A stretch of DNA of 64,000 nt from Calothrix membranacea FACHB-236 (GCF_014696315.1 NZ_JACJPX010000017.1:1-64000); one strand, 5' to 3'; positions 42,868 to 53,299 are shown, counted from the first letter of the stretch. Numbers and translations: made by a program. The notes: generated by a model from the letters alone, not told the origin.

Positions 42868-43189
42868 ATAGTATGTTACTAAACGCCTCTGCTATGAGGC
42901 CGGGACATAAAAGTCTTATTTAGTATAACTTAGTATATCTAAACTAAACTTAAACATCTTTCTCATACTAAGTTCTGTAGGTAGGGATTTCCCGACAGTA
43001 CATAAAATATAAACCATGCCTATCTGTAGCAGGTTTCAAAAATCAAATTTAACTGCTATAGAAAAATAAATAATTGATTGCCCAGCTTGATATCTAAATG
43101 CAAAAACCCTAATTATTTTCTGATTTTTTATTCTATATTTGCCATACTACTAAAATAGTAATTAATTTGGCTAAGTGTCATCCTAAAAA
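42868..43189. other. Intergenic region between divergent genes, no gene seen
   Basis: The interval is AT-rich, with repeated TAGTATA/TAGTATATCTA-like phrases at about 42917-42942, which may be promoter sequence. Nothing else is recognisable. Confidence 0.3.
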
Positions 43190-43576
43190 ATGCTAGGTAC
43201 TTTTCAAAAAAGTCAACTGCGGATAGAAATCGAAGCATCAGCAAATGCCATCCATGACAGTTTGCTACGTCCAGCGCAATTACAAAAATGGCTTTTAGGG
43301 CAACGCTTTGCTTCTGGAATGCCAGAAGAACTACAATCCGGGTTTCAGTTTACTACCTGGACAGGGCCAATCCAGATTCATCATCAAGTAAACGTGGTTA
43401 AGCCTAATTGCCTACGCTTGTTACTGAGTGGTGGAATTGATGGTTTTCATGAATGGTATTGGGGAGAAGGTTGGGTACAGTCCCGCTTAGAAGGAGTCTC
43501 ATTGTTGCCCTTAAATTTAGGACAAACTTTCAGTTTATTGAGTTTGCGGCAATTTTTAGCAAGCCAAAAAAACTAA
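43190..43576 (+). CDS. SRPBCC-like hypothetical protein, 128 aa
   Basis: The protein begins with a beta strand and an A/L-rich helix (IEIEASANAIHDSLLRPAQLQKWLLGQ), continues with strands such as FQFTTWTGPIQIHHQV and ends with a C-terminal helix (LLSLRQFLA). This alternation (strand, two helices, strands, long C-terminal helix) resembles the START/SRPBCC helix-grip fold, which binds hydrophobic ligands. It is short for the family, so the assignment is tentative. Confidence 0.6.
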   Translation: MLGTFQKSQLRIEIEASANAIHDSLLRPAQLQKWLLGQRFASGMPEELQSGFQFTTWTGPIQIHHQVNVVKPNCLRLLLSGGIDGFHEWYWGEGWVQSRLEGVSLLPLNLGQTFSLLSLRQFLASQKN

Positions 43577-43598
43577 AACTTTTGATAATTTTGATGGG

Positions 43599-43660
43599 TT
43601 TGTAGTAAGTATTTTCTTATTGATAAATAAAATCTGAAATTCCTTACTACAGCCTACAAA
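43599..43660. repeat. TTTGTAGT-bounded small dispersed repeat, copy 2
   Basis: TGTAGTAAG (43601-43609) and CTTACTACA (43643-43651) form a perfect 9-bp stem, with CTACAAA completing the right end. It has the same termini as the element at 5721-5775. It ends at the stop codon of the HlyD gene and lies between convergent genes, where it might also act as a terminator. Confidence 0.5.
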
Positions 43661-44988
43661 TCTGTTAGTAACCTGGCTTTTCTTAACATAAATGTCAATA
43701 CTGTTTCTTCTTGGGCAATAATATCAGCTGTTACTTCCATACCTGGTTGAATGGTATAGGATTGATTACCTTTAATTAACTCCAGTTTATCCGGCTCGAT
43801 TGTTACCTCATAGTAAGGTACAGTAGCAACATTGCTATTAGTTTGCGGTGTAATTGCATCAGCTGTAATGCCTCGAACCGCACCATTGAGCGTGCCATAA
43901 TCCGGGTAAGGATAAGCAGAAACCCTCATAATTACTTTACCCTGGGTACATTGCGTTACCTGAGTAGCTTTACATAGGCGCACTTTACTAATATCAGCAG
44001 CCGCTACACGGGCTTTCACAACTAAAGGCGCTTGATTAGGGGAAATTTGTGCGATCGCATCTCCAGCACGTACTACCTGCCCAGTATTTCTAATTTCTAG
44101 CTTCAAAATTGTACCCGCCTCTGAGGTACGGATAACGGTTTTTTGCAGTTCTGTAGAAACCTGTGTTAATTCTTTTTGGTCGCTATTAATCTGGTTTTGA
44201 ATTTCAACTTGACGGCGAATCAATTCTTCTTGTTCTTTTTGCAAAGTCGCTAGTGTTGATTCGCCTTTAGCCTTTTCTTGAGCAATGCGTTCATTAGCGA
44301 TTGCCACAGTAGCATTACTGGGGTTAAGCCCTGCTTTAGCACGTTCGAGTCTAGCTAATGCAGCTTTATAAGCTTGTTCTTTCTCCTTAATTTGCAGAAT
44401 GGCGATCGCACCTGTATTTCCTAGTTGCTGATATCGCTTCATTTCCTCCTTAGCTAATTCCAGTGCGGCTTCTGCTTCTTGCACTTGTGTGAAAGTGGTG
44501 ATTTTTTGGTCTTGATAATCTCGTTGGTTGCGCCTCAAGTCAGCTGCTGCCGCCGCGATCGCTCGTTGCATAGAATTGGATTCTGCGGCAATTTGAGTTT
44601 GTAGCGTCTTGACTTGGGCAGAAATTTGTGATAACTGTAAATTATTCTGGTGAACTGTACCTAAAAGCTGACTTTTTTTAGTTTCCAGTTGCGAAGAGTC
44701 AATGTAAGCGATCGCATCTCCTGATTTCACCACCTGATTTTCTTTCACCAAAATCTTTTTCACAATTCCCTCGCTACTTGCTTGCACCAAGCGTACATCT
44801 CCCGCAGGGCGAACTGTAGCGGGTTCTGTAACAGTGACGTTGTAGTGAGTGACCGCAGCCAAAACCAAGGCTGTGCCCACAGTGCCAATAAGAAATAAAC
44901 CCCCTAAAGTTGTCCAAAGACTAATTGCTGGGAGAAACTGATCGCTACTAATCGGGCGAAACAAGTCTGGACTAGGGTCATTATGCAT
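43654..44988 (-). CDS. HlyD-family periplasmic adaptor, second copy
   Basis: This 444-residue protein has a polar N-terminus of about 22 residues, one membrane segment at about 23-48 (LWTTLGGLFLIGTVGTALVL), the first lipoyl half (EGIVKKILVKENQVVKSGD), a coiled coil (about 110-290) and the second lipoyl half with SEAGTILKLEIRNTGQVVRAGD. It is typical of adaptors for type I peptide/protein exporters. No ABC exporter or outer-membrane channel gene is adjacent. It shares little sequence with the adaptor at 9762 and is on the other strand. Confidence 0.85.
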   Translation of the reverse strand: MHNDPSPDLFRPISSDQFLPAISLWTTLGGLFLIGTVGTALVLAAVTHYNVTVTEPATVRPAGDVRLVQASSEGIVKKILVKENQVVKSGDAIAYIDSSQLETKKSQLLGTVHQNNLQLSQISAQVKTLQTQIAAESNSMQRAIAAAAADLRRNQRDYQDQKITTFTQVQEAEAALELAKEEMKRYQQLGNTGAIAILQIKEKEQAYKAALARLERAKAGLNPSNATVAIANERIAQEKAKGESTLATLQKEQEELIRRQVEIQNQINSDQKELTQVSTELQKTVIRTSEAGTILKLEIRNTGQVVRAGDAIAQISPNQAPLVVKARVAAADISKVRLCKATQVTQCTQGKVIMRVSAYPYPDYGTLNGAVRGITADAITPQTNSNVATVPYYEVTIEPDKLELIKGNQSYTIQPGMEVTADIIAQEETVLTFMLRKARLLTDL

Positions 44989-45131
44989 AAATGCGTGAAG
45001 TGTAGGCAGTACCTCAATTTATGCACAAGCAACTAAGTAGCAGCAATGGAAATACCACTGATACCAATTCAAAATTCAAAATTAATAATCAGAATTACTC
45101 AGAGTCAAAAGTTCAAATTTAACCTTGACTA

Positions 45132-45164
45132 TTGTAAAGACGCGATTAATCGCGTCTCTCCAAC
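45132..45164 (-). repeat. Dispersed palindromic element, copy 2 (inverted)
   Basis: The same 20-base palindrome AGACGCGATTAATCGCGTCT lies at 45138-45157, with flanks that match 4493-4525 in the reverse orientation apart from one base. It lies just downstream of the universal stress protein gene. Confidence 0.7.
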
Positions 45165-45179
45165 TTTTGACTTTACAAT

Positions 45180-45605
45180 TTAATTTGGCTTAACCACCAA
45201 GACCGAACAACTAGCCTCTTCTACAACTTGAATACTCACAGAACCCAGGACAATTCGCTTCATTCCTGTTAAACCACGACTACCAATAACGATCAAGTCA
45301 GCATTATAAATATTTGCCAAGCGAATAATTTCTTCAGCAGGATCGCCATTTACCAGTTCTAATGCGCTTTTAACTGACAAACTCTCTTGATAGGATTGCA
45401 GCTGCTTTTCAATATGAAAGAAAGACAATGTTGGTGAATCTGAATGAGGTTTATCGGCGGGTAGCTCCATCTCCGACTCTGGGGTGGGAAAAATATGGCA
45501 GAGAATCACTTTGCTATCTTCTGACAGAGCCAATTCATCTAAAGTCTGAATTACCCGTTCTGCAATCTCCGAACCATCCAGAGCTACCAAAATAGTTTTT
45601 AGCAC
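45180..45605 (-). CDS. Universal stress protein (UspA family)
   Basis: The 141-residue protein has the Usp fold: KTILVALDGSEIAERV at the N-terminus and the ATP-binding G2xG9xG(S) motif GSRGLTGMKRIVLGSVS near the C-terminus, ending in the CSVLVVKP strand. ATP-binding Usp proteins act in stress survival; the specific signal is unknown. An upstream GTG at 45641 is possible, but GTG at 45605 starts the conserved strand and follows GAGGAG and AAGGG, so it is preferred. Monocistronic and cytoplasmic. Confidence 0.88.
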   Translation of the reverse strand: MLKTILVALDGSEIAERVIQTLDELALSEDSKVILCHIFPTPESEMELPADKPHSDSPTLSFFHIEKQLQSYQESLSVKSALELVNGDPAEEIIRLANIYNADLIVIGSRGLTGMKRIVLGSVSIQVVEEASCSVLVVKPN

Positions 45606-45785
45606 CGCCCTTGTCTCCTCAAAAGTAGACCCCTTAAACACATACCTGCTGAAATTTGTTGGTAGCTATACCAACAACTAGCTAGTTGTAAACCTAGTTT
45701 GTATACGACTTATTAGCCAAACTTTTGGTTTACAGCCATCTATTGACTTTTACCAAAAGTATAAGCAAAAATTCCGCATTTTCAA

Positions 45786-47087
45786 TCATTCTTCACGCTG
45801 AATTCGTCTTCTTACTGAATCGGCGTGAGATGGAAGTCCCTCTGCGGTTGCCAATACATCAATTGCACCAGCCACCTTCTGCAATGCAGATTGTGAGTAT
45901 TGAATAATACTGGAATGTTTGAGAAAAGTTTCTACACCCAAACCAGAAGCATAACGAGCCGCACCAGAGGTAGGCAAAGTATGATTTGGGCCAGCTAAAT
46001 AATGCCCGATCGCTTCCGGTGTAGAGTCTCCTAAGAAAATTGCCCCAGCATGACGAATTTTTGGTAGTAATTCCCAAGGCTCTTGAATTTCTAATTCTAA
46101 ATGTTCAGGAGCAAACTCATTAGCGAGTTCTGCTGCGGCATCGAGAGATTCTACAATCACAATTAAGCCATAATGAGCGATCGCTTTTTCTGTATCTATT
46201 CGTCGAGGATGATCTACTAATTGTCTTTCTACGGCAACTTGTACGTTTTTTGCCAAAGCCGCATCTGTAGTCAACAAAATCGCCGCTGCCATAGGATCGT
46301 GTTCGGCTGGCGTTAACATATCAGCAGCCACATTTACGGGATTTGCGGTTTCATCGGCAATAATTAGCACTTCACTTGGCCCAGCTAAACAATCAATACC
46401 AACAGTGCCATACACTAATTTTTTTGCCAGTGTGACATAAATATTACCTGGCCCAGCAATGACATTGACTTTAGGAATTGTTTCTGTTCCATAAGCTAAA
46501 GCTGCGATCGCCTGTGCGCCGCCAACGCGATAAATTTCTTGGATGCCAACTTCTTGGGCAGCTACTAAGACAGCCGGACTAATTGCTTTGCCTGCTCCTG
46601 GAGGCGTTACCATAACTACCCTGGGTACACCAGCCACCTTGGCCGGAATTGCATTCATCAGTACCGTGCTAGGATAGCCAGAGCGACCACCAGGCACATA
46701 TAAACCAGCACGATCCACAGGGTTGTAGCGTTTGCCCAGTACTACATCATCATCACCAAACTCTACCCAACTTTTTGGGACTCGCTTACGGTGAAAGGCT
46801 TCAATTTGTTGACAAGCTAGCCGAATCGCTGCCAGCAACTCCTTAGAAACTTGTTGGTAAGCCGCATCTAGTTCTGAACCTGTAACGCGCAGTTCCTCTG
46901 GCTTAAGAGTTTGGTTATCAAATTCGGCTGTATAATGCAACACAGCCTTATTGCCTTGGCGCTTCACTGCTTGTAACACTTCTCGCACCGTTGCCTCTTT
47001 GTGAAGCACCTGGTCATCATGGGTGCGATCGCAGATACGTTGTAGTTCTGCTATAACGTCTGCCTGCTGAGTAATGATTCGCAGCAT
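45786..47087 (-). CDS. hisD: Histidinol dehydrogenase
   Basis: This 433-residue protein is of usual length. Conserved parts are RYNPVDRAGLYVPGGRSGYPS, the GAQAIAALAYGTE segment, VIAGPGNIYV and PAEHDPMAA, which contains zinc and catalytic residues, and later GPNHTLPTSGAARY. It catalyses the last two steps of histidine synthesis: L-histidinol plus 2 NAD+ to L-histidine. It is a zinc-dependent cytoplasmic dimer. As is usual in cyanobacteria, no other his genes are adjacent. A 0.9 kb non-coding interval separates it from rpsT. Confidence 0.96.
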   Translation of the reverse strand: MLRIITQQADVIAELQRICDRTHDDQVLHKEATVREVLQAVKRQGNKAVLHYTAEFDNQTLKPEELRVTGSELDAAYQQVSKELLAAIRLACQQIEAFHRKRVPKSWVEFGDDDVVLGKRYNPVDRAGLYVPGGRSGYPSTVLMNAIPAKVAGVPRVVMVTPPGAGKAISPAVLVAAQEVGIQEIYRVGGAQAIAALAYGTETIPKVNVIAGPGNIYVTLAKKLVYGTVGIDCLAGPSEVLIIADETANPVNVAADMLTPAEHDPMAAAILLTTDAALAKNVQVAVERQLVDHPRRIDTEKAIAHYGLIVIVESLDAAAELANEFAPEHLELEIQEPWELLPKIRHAGAIFLGDSTPEAIGHYLAGPNHTLPTSGAARYASGLGVETFLKHSSIIQYSQSALQKVAGAIDVLATAEGLPSHADSVRRRIQREE

Positions 47088-47594
47088 GGAGTAAGGACAA
47101 TGCCAAAATTAGAATGTTCCCGCCTGAGAATCAGTTTTGCTTTTTCCCCAAAGAGGTACCAAGCTTGCGCTAATTCTCTTCTCTAGCTTAACCTGGATTT
47201 TTTTGATACTTCCAGTGTTATCAATTCTGTATTGCTTGAGTAGGCGACTTCATTGCTCATTCCCACAAGTCTTAGTGGCTTGTAGCAGGGAGTAGGCGTG
47301 CCAATTTCCACTACCCTTTGATCCCATCACTCAATTGCTCGCCAGTATGGATATCATGTGTTTGTACATCAACTCACCTTGAATCGAGAATTAGTTAGGG
47401 ACTGAGTATAATTTTTACTTACTTTTCTTAATTTTACTAGTTAACATGGATAGTGAAACCATGAATCCAAGTATCCAGTCTCTAAATTTCAGTCTTGAAC
47501 TTCAGCTATGTACTAGGTATTTGCCGCCGAAATTTATAGATATAGTACCTTGGCAAATTTTTTCCTTAGATATCCGATAATGAGCCAGGATAAC

Positions 47595-47648
47595 TGTGAT
47601 TTCAACATGAGAAATTTATCCTAACGCATTTCTCATGTTGAAATCACA
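47595..47648. other. Perfect 21-bp stem-loop
   Basis: TGTGATTTCAACATGAGAAA plus T (47595-47615) is exactly complementary to the inverted arm at 47628-47648, with a 12-base loop. No T-run follows, so it is not a standard terminator. The perfect pairing over two helical turns suggests selection or a recent inverted duplication. It could act as a small-RNA hairpin, RNase III site or protein-binding site. Confidence 0.7.
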
Positions 47649-47965
47649 TCTCATCAACTTACCCCAAAGCCGACAATAGTATTTTTTCTTTCAGCTACAG
47701 CATCAAGCACTTGTTCCCATAAGCCGCTCAAAGGAAAACCCACAAGCAAAAACCAAAATTCTCCTCTTGGTCGTAGCATAGGCCAGAATGCCTGTTTCTA
47801 GTCAGCTTCACAGGGATTCCTCGAAAACTAAGGTAATACGCGTCTAAATTGCATAACTACGAATAATATCTGTTGACTGTCAAGGGTTAACGGTCAACAG
47901 CCCACACAATGGATTGTGCAACTTCAAAGCAAAATAGCTTAAGCAGTGATATTTTTTCGGAAATC

Positions 47966-47993
47966 TTAACATTGGCGATCTGGATGCTATATT
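47966..47993 (+). promoter_or_regulatory. Candidate housekeeping promoter of rpsT
   Basis: TTAACA (47966-47971), a 16-base spacer and TATATT (47988-47993) lie 50-78 bases before the rpsT start. The match to the -35/-10 consensus is moderate. Confidence 0.4.
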
Positions 47994-48043
47994 AGTAAAT
48001 CTAGTAGTGTGTGTACATATTAATAGTCTTTTTGGAACTGACT

Positions 48044-48340
48044 GTGGCGAATACAAAGTCTGCTCTCAAGCGCGCCGAAATCGGAGAACGCAACCGACTG
48101 CGAAATAAAGCATATAAATCAGCTGTCAAGACGCTGATGAAGAAGTACCTAAATGCTGTACAACTCTATGCTGCTAATCCGACTCCCGAATTAAATCAAC
48201 AAGTACAAGAGCGATTAGCTGAGGCTTACAGCAAAATCGATAAAGCTGTTAAGCGAGGTGTGCTTCACCCCAACAATGGGGCTAGGAAAAAGTCAAGATT
48301 GGCTCATAAACTCAAACCACTTACACAAACAGCACAGTAG
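48044..48340 (+). CDS. rpsT: 30S ribosomal protein S20
   Basis: The 98-residue protein starts [20 protein letters not shown], the S20 signature, with a basic helical body ending HKLKPL. It binds the 5' domain of 16S rRNA. GTG at 48011 would add eleven hydrophobic residues; GTG at 48044 matches the conserved N-terminus and is preceded by a weak GGA ribosome-binding site. It is followed by tatD and the rpoBC genes on the same strand, an arrangement known from other cyanobacteria. Confidence 0.93.
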   Translation: MANTKSALKRAEIGERNRLRNKAYKSAVKTLMKKYLNAVQLYAANPTPELNQQVQERLAEAYSKIDKAVKRGVLHPNNGARKKSRLAHKLKPLTQTAQ

Positions 48341-48346
48341 TCCAAA

Positions 48347-48403
48347 ATCATTTAGTCATTAGTCTGGTACTAATGACTAATGACTAATGACTAATGACTC
48401 TTA
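48347..48403. repeat. STRR AATGACT heptamers between rpsT and tatD
   Basis: Four tandem TAATGAC heptamers (about 48369-48397) with a degenerate inverted part (TTTAGTCATTAG) fill the space between rpsT and tatD. TAGTCATTAGT on the left and ACTAATGACTA on the right can form a hairpin. Confidence 0.6.
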
Positions 48404-48410
48404 AACCAAA

Positions 48411-49196
48411 ATGCAGCTAATTGACACCCACGTTCACATTAACTTTGACGTTTTTCAGCAAGATTTAGCAGCGGTGCGATCGCGATGGCAAGAAGCAGGT
48501 GTAGTGCATTTAATACATTCCTGTGTCGAACCATCAGAATTTCCCAGTATCCAAGCCATAGCACATGAGTTTCCCGAACTCAGCTTTGCCGTAGGTTTAC
48601 ATCCCTTAGATGCTAAACAATGGACAGATCGGACAGCCGATGAAATCTCAACCTTGGCTCGTTCTGATGCGAAAGTAGTAGCAATGGGAGAAATGGGGCT
48701 GGATTTGCGTAAAGCAGATAACTATGAGCAACAGCGCATGGTGTTTGAAGCGCAATTAGCGATCGCCACTGAACTTAATTTACCTATAATTATCCATTGT
48801 CGTGATGCCGCGGCACAGGTAAGAGAAGTATTGCAAAAATGGCGGGAACAAAAAGGAGAAAAATTACGGGGTGTAATGCATTGTTGGGGTGGAACACCAG
48901 AAGAAGCTCAATGGTTCATTGACTTAGGTTTTTATATTAGCTTTAGCGGGACAGTTACCTTCAAAAACGCCAAGCAGATCCAAGCTACCGCCGCAATGGT
49001 ACCAAGAGATCGCCTGCTAATTGAAACAGACTGTCCTTTTCTCGCTCCCGTCCCCAAACGAGGTACAGGCAGAAATGAACCTGCTTACGTCCGTTATGTA
49101 GCAGACAGCATAGCCCAACTGCGTGGGGAAACCATAGAGGAAATAGCTAATCAAACTACCCAAAATGCTTGTGAATTATTTGGTCTGGTACTATAA
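48411..49196 (+). CDS. tatD: TatD-family metal-dependent DNase
   Basis: This 261-residue protein has the TIM-barrel metallo-hydrolase motifs of TatD: HVH at residues 7-9 (DTHVHINF), [24 protein letters not shown] and ETDCPFLAP. TatD proteins are Mg2+-dependent 3'-5' exonucleases; despite the name, a role in Tat export is not established. It lies downstream of rpsT and upstream of the long rpoB leader. Confidence 0.93.
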   Translation: MQLIDTHVHINFDVFQQDLAAVRSRWQEAGVVHLIHSCVEPSEFPSIQAIAHEFPELSFAVGLHPLDAKQWTDRTADEISTLARSDAKVVAMGEMGLDLRKADNYEQQRMVFEAQLAIATELNLPIIIHCRDAAAQVREVLQKWREQKGEKLRGVMHCWGGTPEEAQWFIDLGFYISFSGTVTFKNAKQIQATAAMVPRDRLLIETDCPFLAPVPKRGTGRNEPAYVRYVADSIAQLRGETIEEIANQTTQNACELFGLVL

Positions 49197-49999
49197 ACTG
49201 TACCTGTCAGTGTAGTTGCTGTGTAAAAATAAATAAACACCTCGGAGGATGGAAATATGCTAAAATTATTTCCTCCAAAACATTTTGCTTGCGCCATAAT
49301 GATAAAGGAAGGAAATTAACACTTCTAAATTTGATTGTGACCTGTTATCAACTTGATAATCGCCACCCTAAAAGCAGTTACCCTTTGGGTATCTAAACTG
49401 CTAGTTTTAAGGGGTTGATCATCCTCCTATCTCTACAAGCGGATGTACAAACCGCGATCGCCAAGCATAACAATATTGAGTTTGCGCTAGACACATTCAG
49501 AAAAATACCTTTTCCGTATTTAACCTATAGAAAACTGTTAAACGTAATTGCCTTGTGAGAATAACCCAGCAAGATAAAGACATACTAATCCAGAGTCGGT
49601 TAAGAGCCACTCGGTTCCTTAGTTTTAGGATATCACCGTGAGTCTAAATATAGAGGGGTATTGAAGACACAACAGAAAAAAGCTGCGGAGGCTAATTAAC
49701 GCGCTTGTGGGAGGGGAAGTGACGAAAGCCAATTTAATTCCAGACTATCTCAACCATCTGCTTTTGAGCAATCAACCTAGTAGCTGGTTATTAGTTATAA
49801 TGGTCACTTTTAAGGGAGTACTTTCCCCCTTGTCAAGATAGCACTTTCCAGCTTTAATTTCTGCGTTTGCCCGTACCTGCGCTCTAGCAGGTGACGTTAA
49901 GGAGAAGTTCCCAAACAGCTACGGACACTGGCTAGCGGTGGGAACCGTGAAATAGCAGTGTCCAATGGTAAGTTTAACCAGGTTGACAAAGGTAGAGGC
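49197..49999 (+). promoter_or_regulatory. Long, structured rpoB upstream region
   Basis: About 800 bases separate tatD from rpoB. Visible elements are a composite hairpin (AGCAGTT/AACTGCT enclosing ACCC/GGGT, 49373-49402), a TATAAT at 49796-49801 that may be a -10 box without an evident -35 box, an AAGGG/CCCTT hairpin (49812-49831), an ACCTGC/GCAGGT hairpin (49875-49892) and the hairpin over the GTG start (49923-49963). Length and structure suggest a regulatory mRNA leader, possibly controlling the RNA polymerase genes. Confidence 0.45.
49923..49963 (+). promoter_or_regulatory. Leader hairpin overlapping an alternative rpoB start
   Basis: GGACACTG (49923-49930) pairs with CAGTGTCC (49956-49963), and CTA/TAG extends the stem after a bulged G to 11 bp. 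A small CGGT/ACCG hairpin is inside. The GTG codon at 49958 is in the right arm. The inner GGGAAC (49940-49945) could also pair with GTTCCC (49907-49912), which would give a pseudoknot or alternative fold. Confidence 0.55.
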
Positions 50000-52900
50000 A
50001 TGACGAACGAAACATATATGGAACCCGCCTTTCTGTTGCCCGACTTGATTGAAATCCAGCGTTCCAGTTTCCGTTGGTTTTTAGAAGAAGGGCTAATAGA
50101 AGAACTTAACTCCTTTAGTCCGATTACAGATTACACTGGCAAACTAGAACTGCACTTTTTAGGTCAAAACTACAAACTTAAAGAACCAAAGTACAGTGTC
50201 GAAGAAGCCAAACGGCGAGATAGTACATACGCCGTGCAAATGTATGTTCCCACAAGGCTACTCAACAAAGAAACCGGGGATATCAAAGAACAAGAAGTAT
50301 TTATTGGTGATCTGCCGTTGATGACCGATCGCGGTACTTTTATTATTAACGGTGCCGAACGGGTAATCGTCAACCAAATTGTGCGATCGCCTGGAGTTTA
50401 TTACAAATCAGAAATTGATAAAAACGGTCGCCGCACCTATTCTGCCAGTCTCATCCCTAACCGTGGAGCGTGGCTGAAATTTGAAACAGACCGTAATGAT
50501 TTAGTGTGGGTACGGATTGATAAAACCCGCAAACTGTCGGCACAGGTACTCTTAAAAGCCCTAGGTTTATCAGATAACGAAATCTTTGACGCTTTACGGC
50601 ACCCTGAGTATTTCCAAAAAACCATTGAAAAAGAAGGGCAGTTTTCTGAAGAAGAAGCCCTGATGGAGTTATATCGTAAATTGCGTCCTGGTGAACCACC
50701 AACAGTCTTAGGCGGGCAACAGTTATTAGACTCCCGGTTCTTCGACCCCAAACGTTACGATTTGGGTCGTGTGGGACGCTATAAGCTCAACAAAAAATTA
50801 CGGCTGTCGGTTCCCGACACCATGCGCGTCTTAACCCCTGGCGATATCTTGGCAGCAGTAGACTACCTGATCAACCTAGAATATGACATCGGTAGCATTG
50901 ACGACATTGACCACTTAGGCAATCGCCGAGTGCGAAGTGTGGGCGAATTACTGCAAAACCAAGTGCGTGTAGGTTTAAACCGCCTAGAGAGAATTATTCG
51001 GGAACGGATGACAGTATCCGACGCAGAAGTTCTGACCCCAGCCTCCCTAGTCAACCCCAAACCACTGGTAGCCGCCATTAAAGAATTCTTTGGCTCCAGC
51101 CAATTAAGTCAGTTCATGGATCAAACCAATCCCTTAGCAGAACTGACTCACAAACGCCGTCTCTCTGCCCTTGGACCTGGTGGTTTAACCAGAGAAAGAG
51201 CTGGGTTTGCTGTGCGAGATATCCACCCCAGCCACTACGGACGGATTTGCCCCATTGAAACCCCAGAAGGCCCTAACGCTGGTTTGATTGGCTCCTTAGC
51301 AACCCATGCGCGGGTAAACCAGTACGGCTTTTTGGAAACTCCATTTAGACCGGTGGAAAATGGTCGTGTGAGGTTTGACCTACCGCCAGCTTACATGACT
51401 GCTGATGAAGAAGACGATTTGCGCGTTGCGCCCGGGGATATCCCAGTTGATGAAAATGGCATGATCATCGGGCCACAAGTGCCAGTACGCTATCGTCAGG
51501 AATTTTCTACAACCACCCCTGAGCAGGTGGATTACGTAGCGGTATCTCCCGTACAGATTGTATCGGTAGCTACAAGCATGATTCCCTTCTTGGAGCATGA
51601 CGACGCAAACCGGGCATTGATGGGTTCCAACATGCAACGGCAAGCAGTACCTTTGCTCAAACCAGAGCGTCCCTTAGTGGGTACAGGCTTAGAAGCCCAA
51701 GGTGCTCGTGACTCTGGGATGGTAATTGTATCCCGTACTGATGGTGATGTGGTTTATGTGGATGCCACCACAATCCGTGTCCGAGTCAAAAACTCAAATT
51801 CAGAAATTAAGTACACCCTTTCCAAGTATCAGCGCTCCAACCAAGACACCTGCCTCAACCAAAAACCCTTGGTGCGGATAGGTGAGCGTGTAGTTGCTGG
51901 TCAGGTACTAGCTGATGGCTCCTCTACAGAAGGGGGAGAATTGGCCCTAGGTCAAAATATCGTCGTCGCTTATATGCCTTGGGAAGGCTACAACTACGAA
52001 GACGCGATTTTGATTTCCGAAAGATTAGTCCAGGATGATGTTTACACCTCAATTCACATCGAGAAATATGAAATTGAGGCGAGACAAACCAAACTGGGCC
52101 CTGAAGAAATTACCCGAGAAATTCCTAACGTTGGTGAAGATGCGTTACGGCAACTAGATGAACAAGGAATTATCCGTATTGGGGCATGGGTAGAAGCCGG
52201 GGATATTTTAGTAGGAAAAGTTACACCTAAAGGTGAATCTGACCAACCCCCAGAAGAAAAACTCTTGCGGGCAATTTTCGGGGAAAAAGCCCGGGATGTG
52301 CGTGATAACTCCCTGCGAGTTCCCAACGGTGAAAAAGGGCGCGTTGTTGACGTGCGTCTATTTACCCGCGAACAAGGGGACGAACTACCACCAGGTGCCA
52401 ACATGGTAGTCCGCGTATATGTCGCCCAGAAACGAAAAATCCAAGTCGGCGACAAAATGGCGGGACGGCATGGCAACAAGGGAATTATTTCTCGGATCTT
52501 GCCCTTAGAAGATATGCCTTACTTACCCGATGGTTCACCAGTAGATATCGTCCTCAACCCCTTAGGTGTACCCAGCCGGATGAATGTCGGACAGGTCTTT
52601 GAATGTCTATTAGGATGGGCTGGCCAAAACTTAGGTGTAAGGTTTAAGATTACTCCCTTTGACGAAATGTATGGGGAAGAATCTTCTCGCCGCATTGTGC
52701 ATGGCAAATTGCAAGAAGCACGGGATGAAACAGGTAGAAATTGGGTATACAACCCTGATGATCCTGGCAAAATCATGGTCTTCGATGGACGGACTGGCGA
52801 ACCCTTTGACCGACCTGTAACCGTGGGTGTGGCTTATATGCTGAAGCTGGTGCATTTGGTGGATGATAAAATCCACGCCCGGTCTACAGGCCCTTACTCT

Positions 52901-53299
52901 CTGGTTACTCAACAACCCTTGGGTGGTAAAGCGCAACAAGGTGGTCAGCGCTTCGGAGAAATGGAAGTGTGGGCATTGGAAGCCTTTGGCGCAGCTTACA
53001 CCTTGCAGGAATTGCTGACAGTGAAATCAGACGATATGCAGGGAAGAAATGAAGCCCTCAACGCCATTGTTAAAGGTAAGGCTATTCCCAGACCAGGAAC
53101 GCCAGAGTCCTTTAAGGTATTGATGCGAGAACTGCAATCTTTAGGCTTAGATATTGCTGTCCACAAAGTAGAAACCCAGGCGGATGGCAGTTCCTTAGAT
53201 GTAGAAGTCGATTTGATGGCAGACCAATCAGCGCGTCGCACGCCACCTCGACCCACCTATGAATCCCTTTCCCGTGAATCACTGGAAGACGACGAATAA
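50000..53299 (+). CDS. rpoB: RNA polymerase beta subunit
   Basis: From ATG 50000 the protein is 1099 residues and starts [15 protein letters not shown]. Conserved parts include [16 protein letters not shown], the rifampicin-pocket region [20 protein letters not shown] with [13 protein letters not shown] and [13 protein letters not shown], and the C-terminal [20 protein letters not shown]. It forms the active-site half of RNA polymerase with RpoC1/RpoC2. An in-frame GTG at 49958 would add 14 residues ([14 protein letters not shown]), but it lies inside a stable hairpin. ATG 50000 follows AGAGG at good spacing. It is first of the rpoB-rpoC1-rpoC2 unit. Confidence 0.96.
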   Translation: MTNETYMEPAFLLPDLIEIQRSSFRWFLEEGLIEELNSFSPITDYTGKLELHFLGQNYKLKEPKYSVEEAKRRDSTYAVQMYVPTRLLNKETGDIKEQEVFIGDLPLMTDRGTFIINGAERVIVNQIVRSPGVYYKSEIDKNGRRTYSASLIPNRGAWLKFETDRNDLVWVRIDKTRKLSAQVLLKALGLSDNEIFDALRHPEYFQKTIEKEGQFSEEEALMELYRKLRPGEPPTVLGGQQLLDSRFFDPKRYDLGRVGRYKLNKKLRLSVPDTMRVLTPGDILAAVDYLINLEYDIGSIDDIDHLGNRRVRSVGELLQNQVRVGLNRLERIIRERMTVSDAEVLTPASLVNPKPLVAAIKEFFGSSQLSQFMDQTNPLAELTHKRRLSALGPGGLTRERAGFAVRDIHPSHYGRICPIETPEGPNAGLIGSLATHARVNQYGFLETPFRPVENGRVRFDLPPAYMTADEEDDLRVAPGDIPVDENGMIIGPQVPVRYRQEFSTTTPEQVDYVAVSPVQIVSVATSMIPFLEHDDANRALMGSNMQRQAVPLLKPERPLVGTGLEAQGARDSGMVIVSRTDGDVVYVDATTIRVRVKNSNSEIKYTLSKYQRSNQDTCLNQKPLVRIGERVVAGQVLADGSSTEGGELALGQNIVVAYMPWEGYNYEDAILISERLVQDDVYTSIHIEKYEIEARQTKLGPEEITREIPNVGEDALRQLDEQGIIRIGAWVEAGDILVGKVTPKGESDQPPEEKLLRAIFGEKARDVRDNSLRVPNGEKGRVVDVRLFTREQGDELPPGANMVVRVYVAQKRKIQVGDKMAGRHGNKGIISRILPLEDMPYLPDGSPVDIVLNPLGVPSRMNVGQVFECLLGWAGQNLGVRFKITPFDEMYGEESSRRIVHGKLQEARDETGRNWVYNPDDPGKIMVFDGRTGEPFDRPVTVGVAYMLKLVHLVDDKIHARSTGPYSLVTQQPLGGKAQQGGQRFGEMEVWALEAFGAAYTLQELLTVKSDDMQGRNEALNAIVKGKAIPRPGTPESFKVLMRELQSLGLDIAVHKVETQADGSSLDVEVDLMADQSARRTPPRPTYESLSRESLEDDE

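Larger units (their letters stand above)
47088..48043. other. 0.9 kb intergenic region between hisD and rpsT
   Basis: It contains a perfect 21-bp stem-loop at 47595-47648 and a rpsT promoter candidate at 47966-47993, listed separately. The rest is AT-rich, without an open frame that has a ribosome-binding site. I checked for tRNA-like structures and saw none. Confidence 0.4.

Noticed and set aside
48011-48043. Eleven-residue N-terminal extension of S20
   Set aside because: The conserved S20 N-terminus starts at GTG 48044; the extension is not expected in the family.
49640-49960. RNase P RNA, tmRNA or tRNA in the rpoB leader
   Set aside because: GGAGGGGAAGTG at about 49711 looked like the RNase P start, but the remaining conserved motifs are missing. 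No clover-leaf or TTCRA loop was found.
51107-51190. Rifampicin resistance mutations in RpoB
   Set aside because: Thr and Ala replace Asn and Ser at two positions of the E. coli pocket, but the central Asp, His, Arg and Ser residues are present. Similar residues occur in cyanobacterial RpoB generally, so resistance cannot be inferred.
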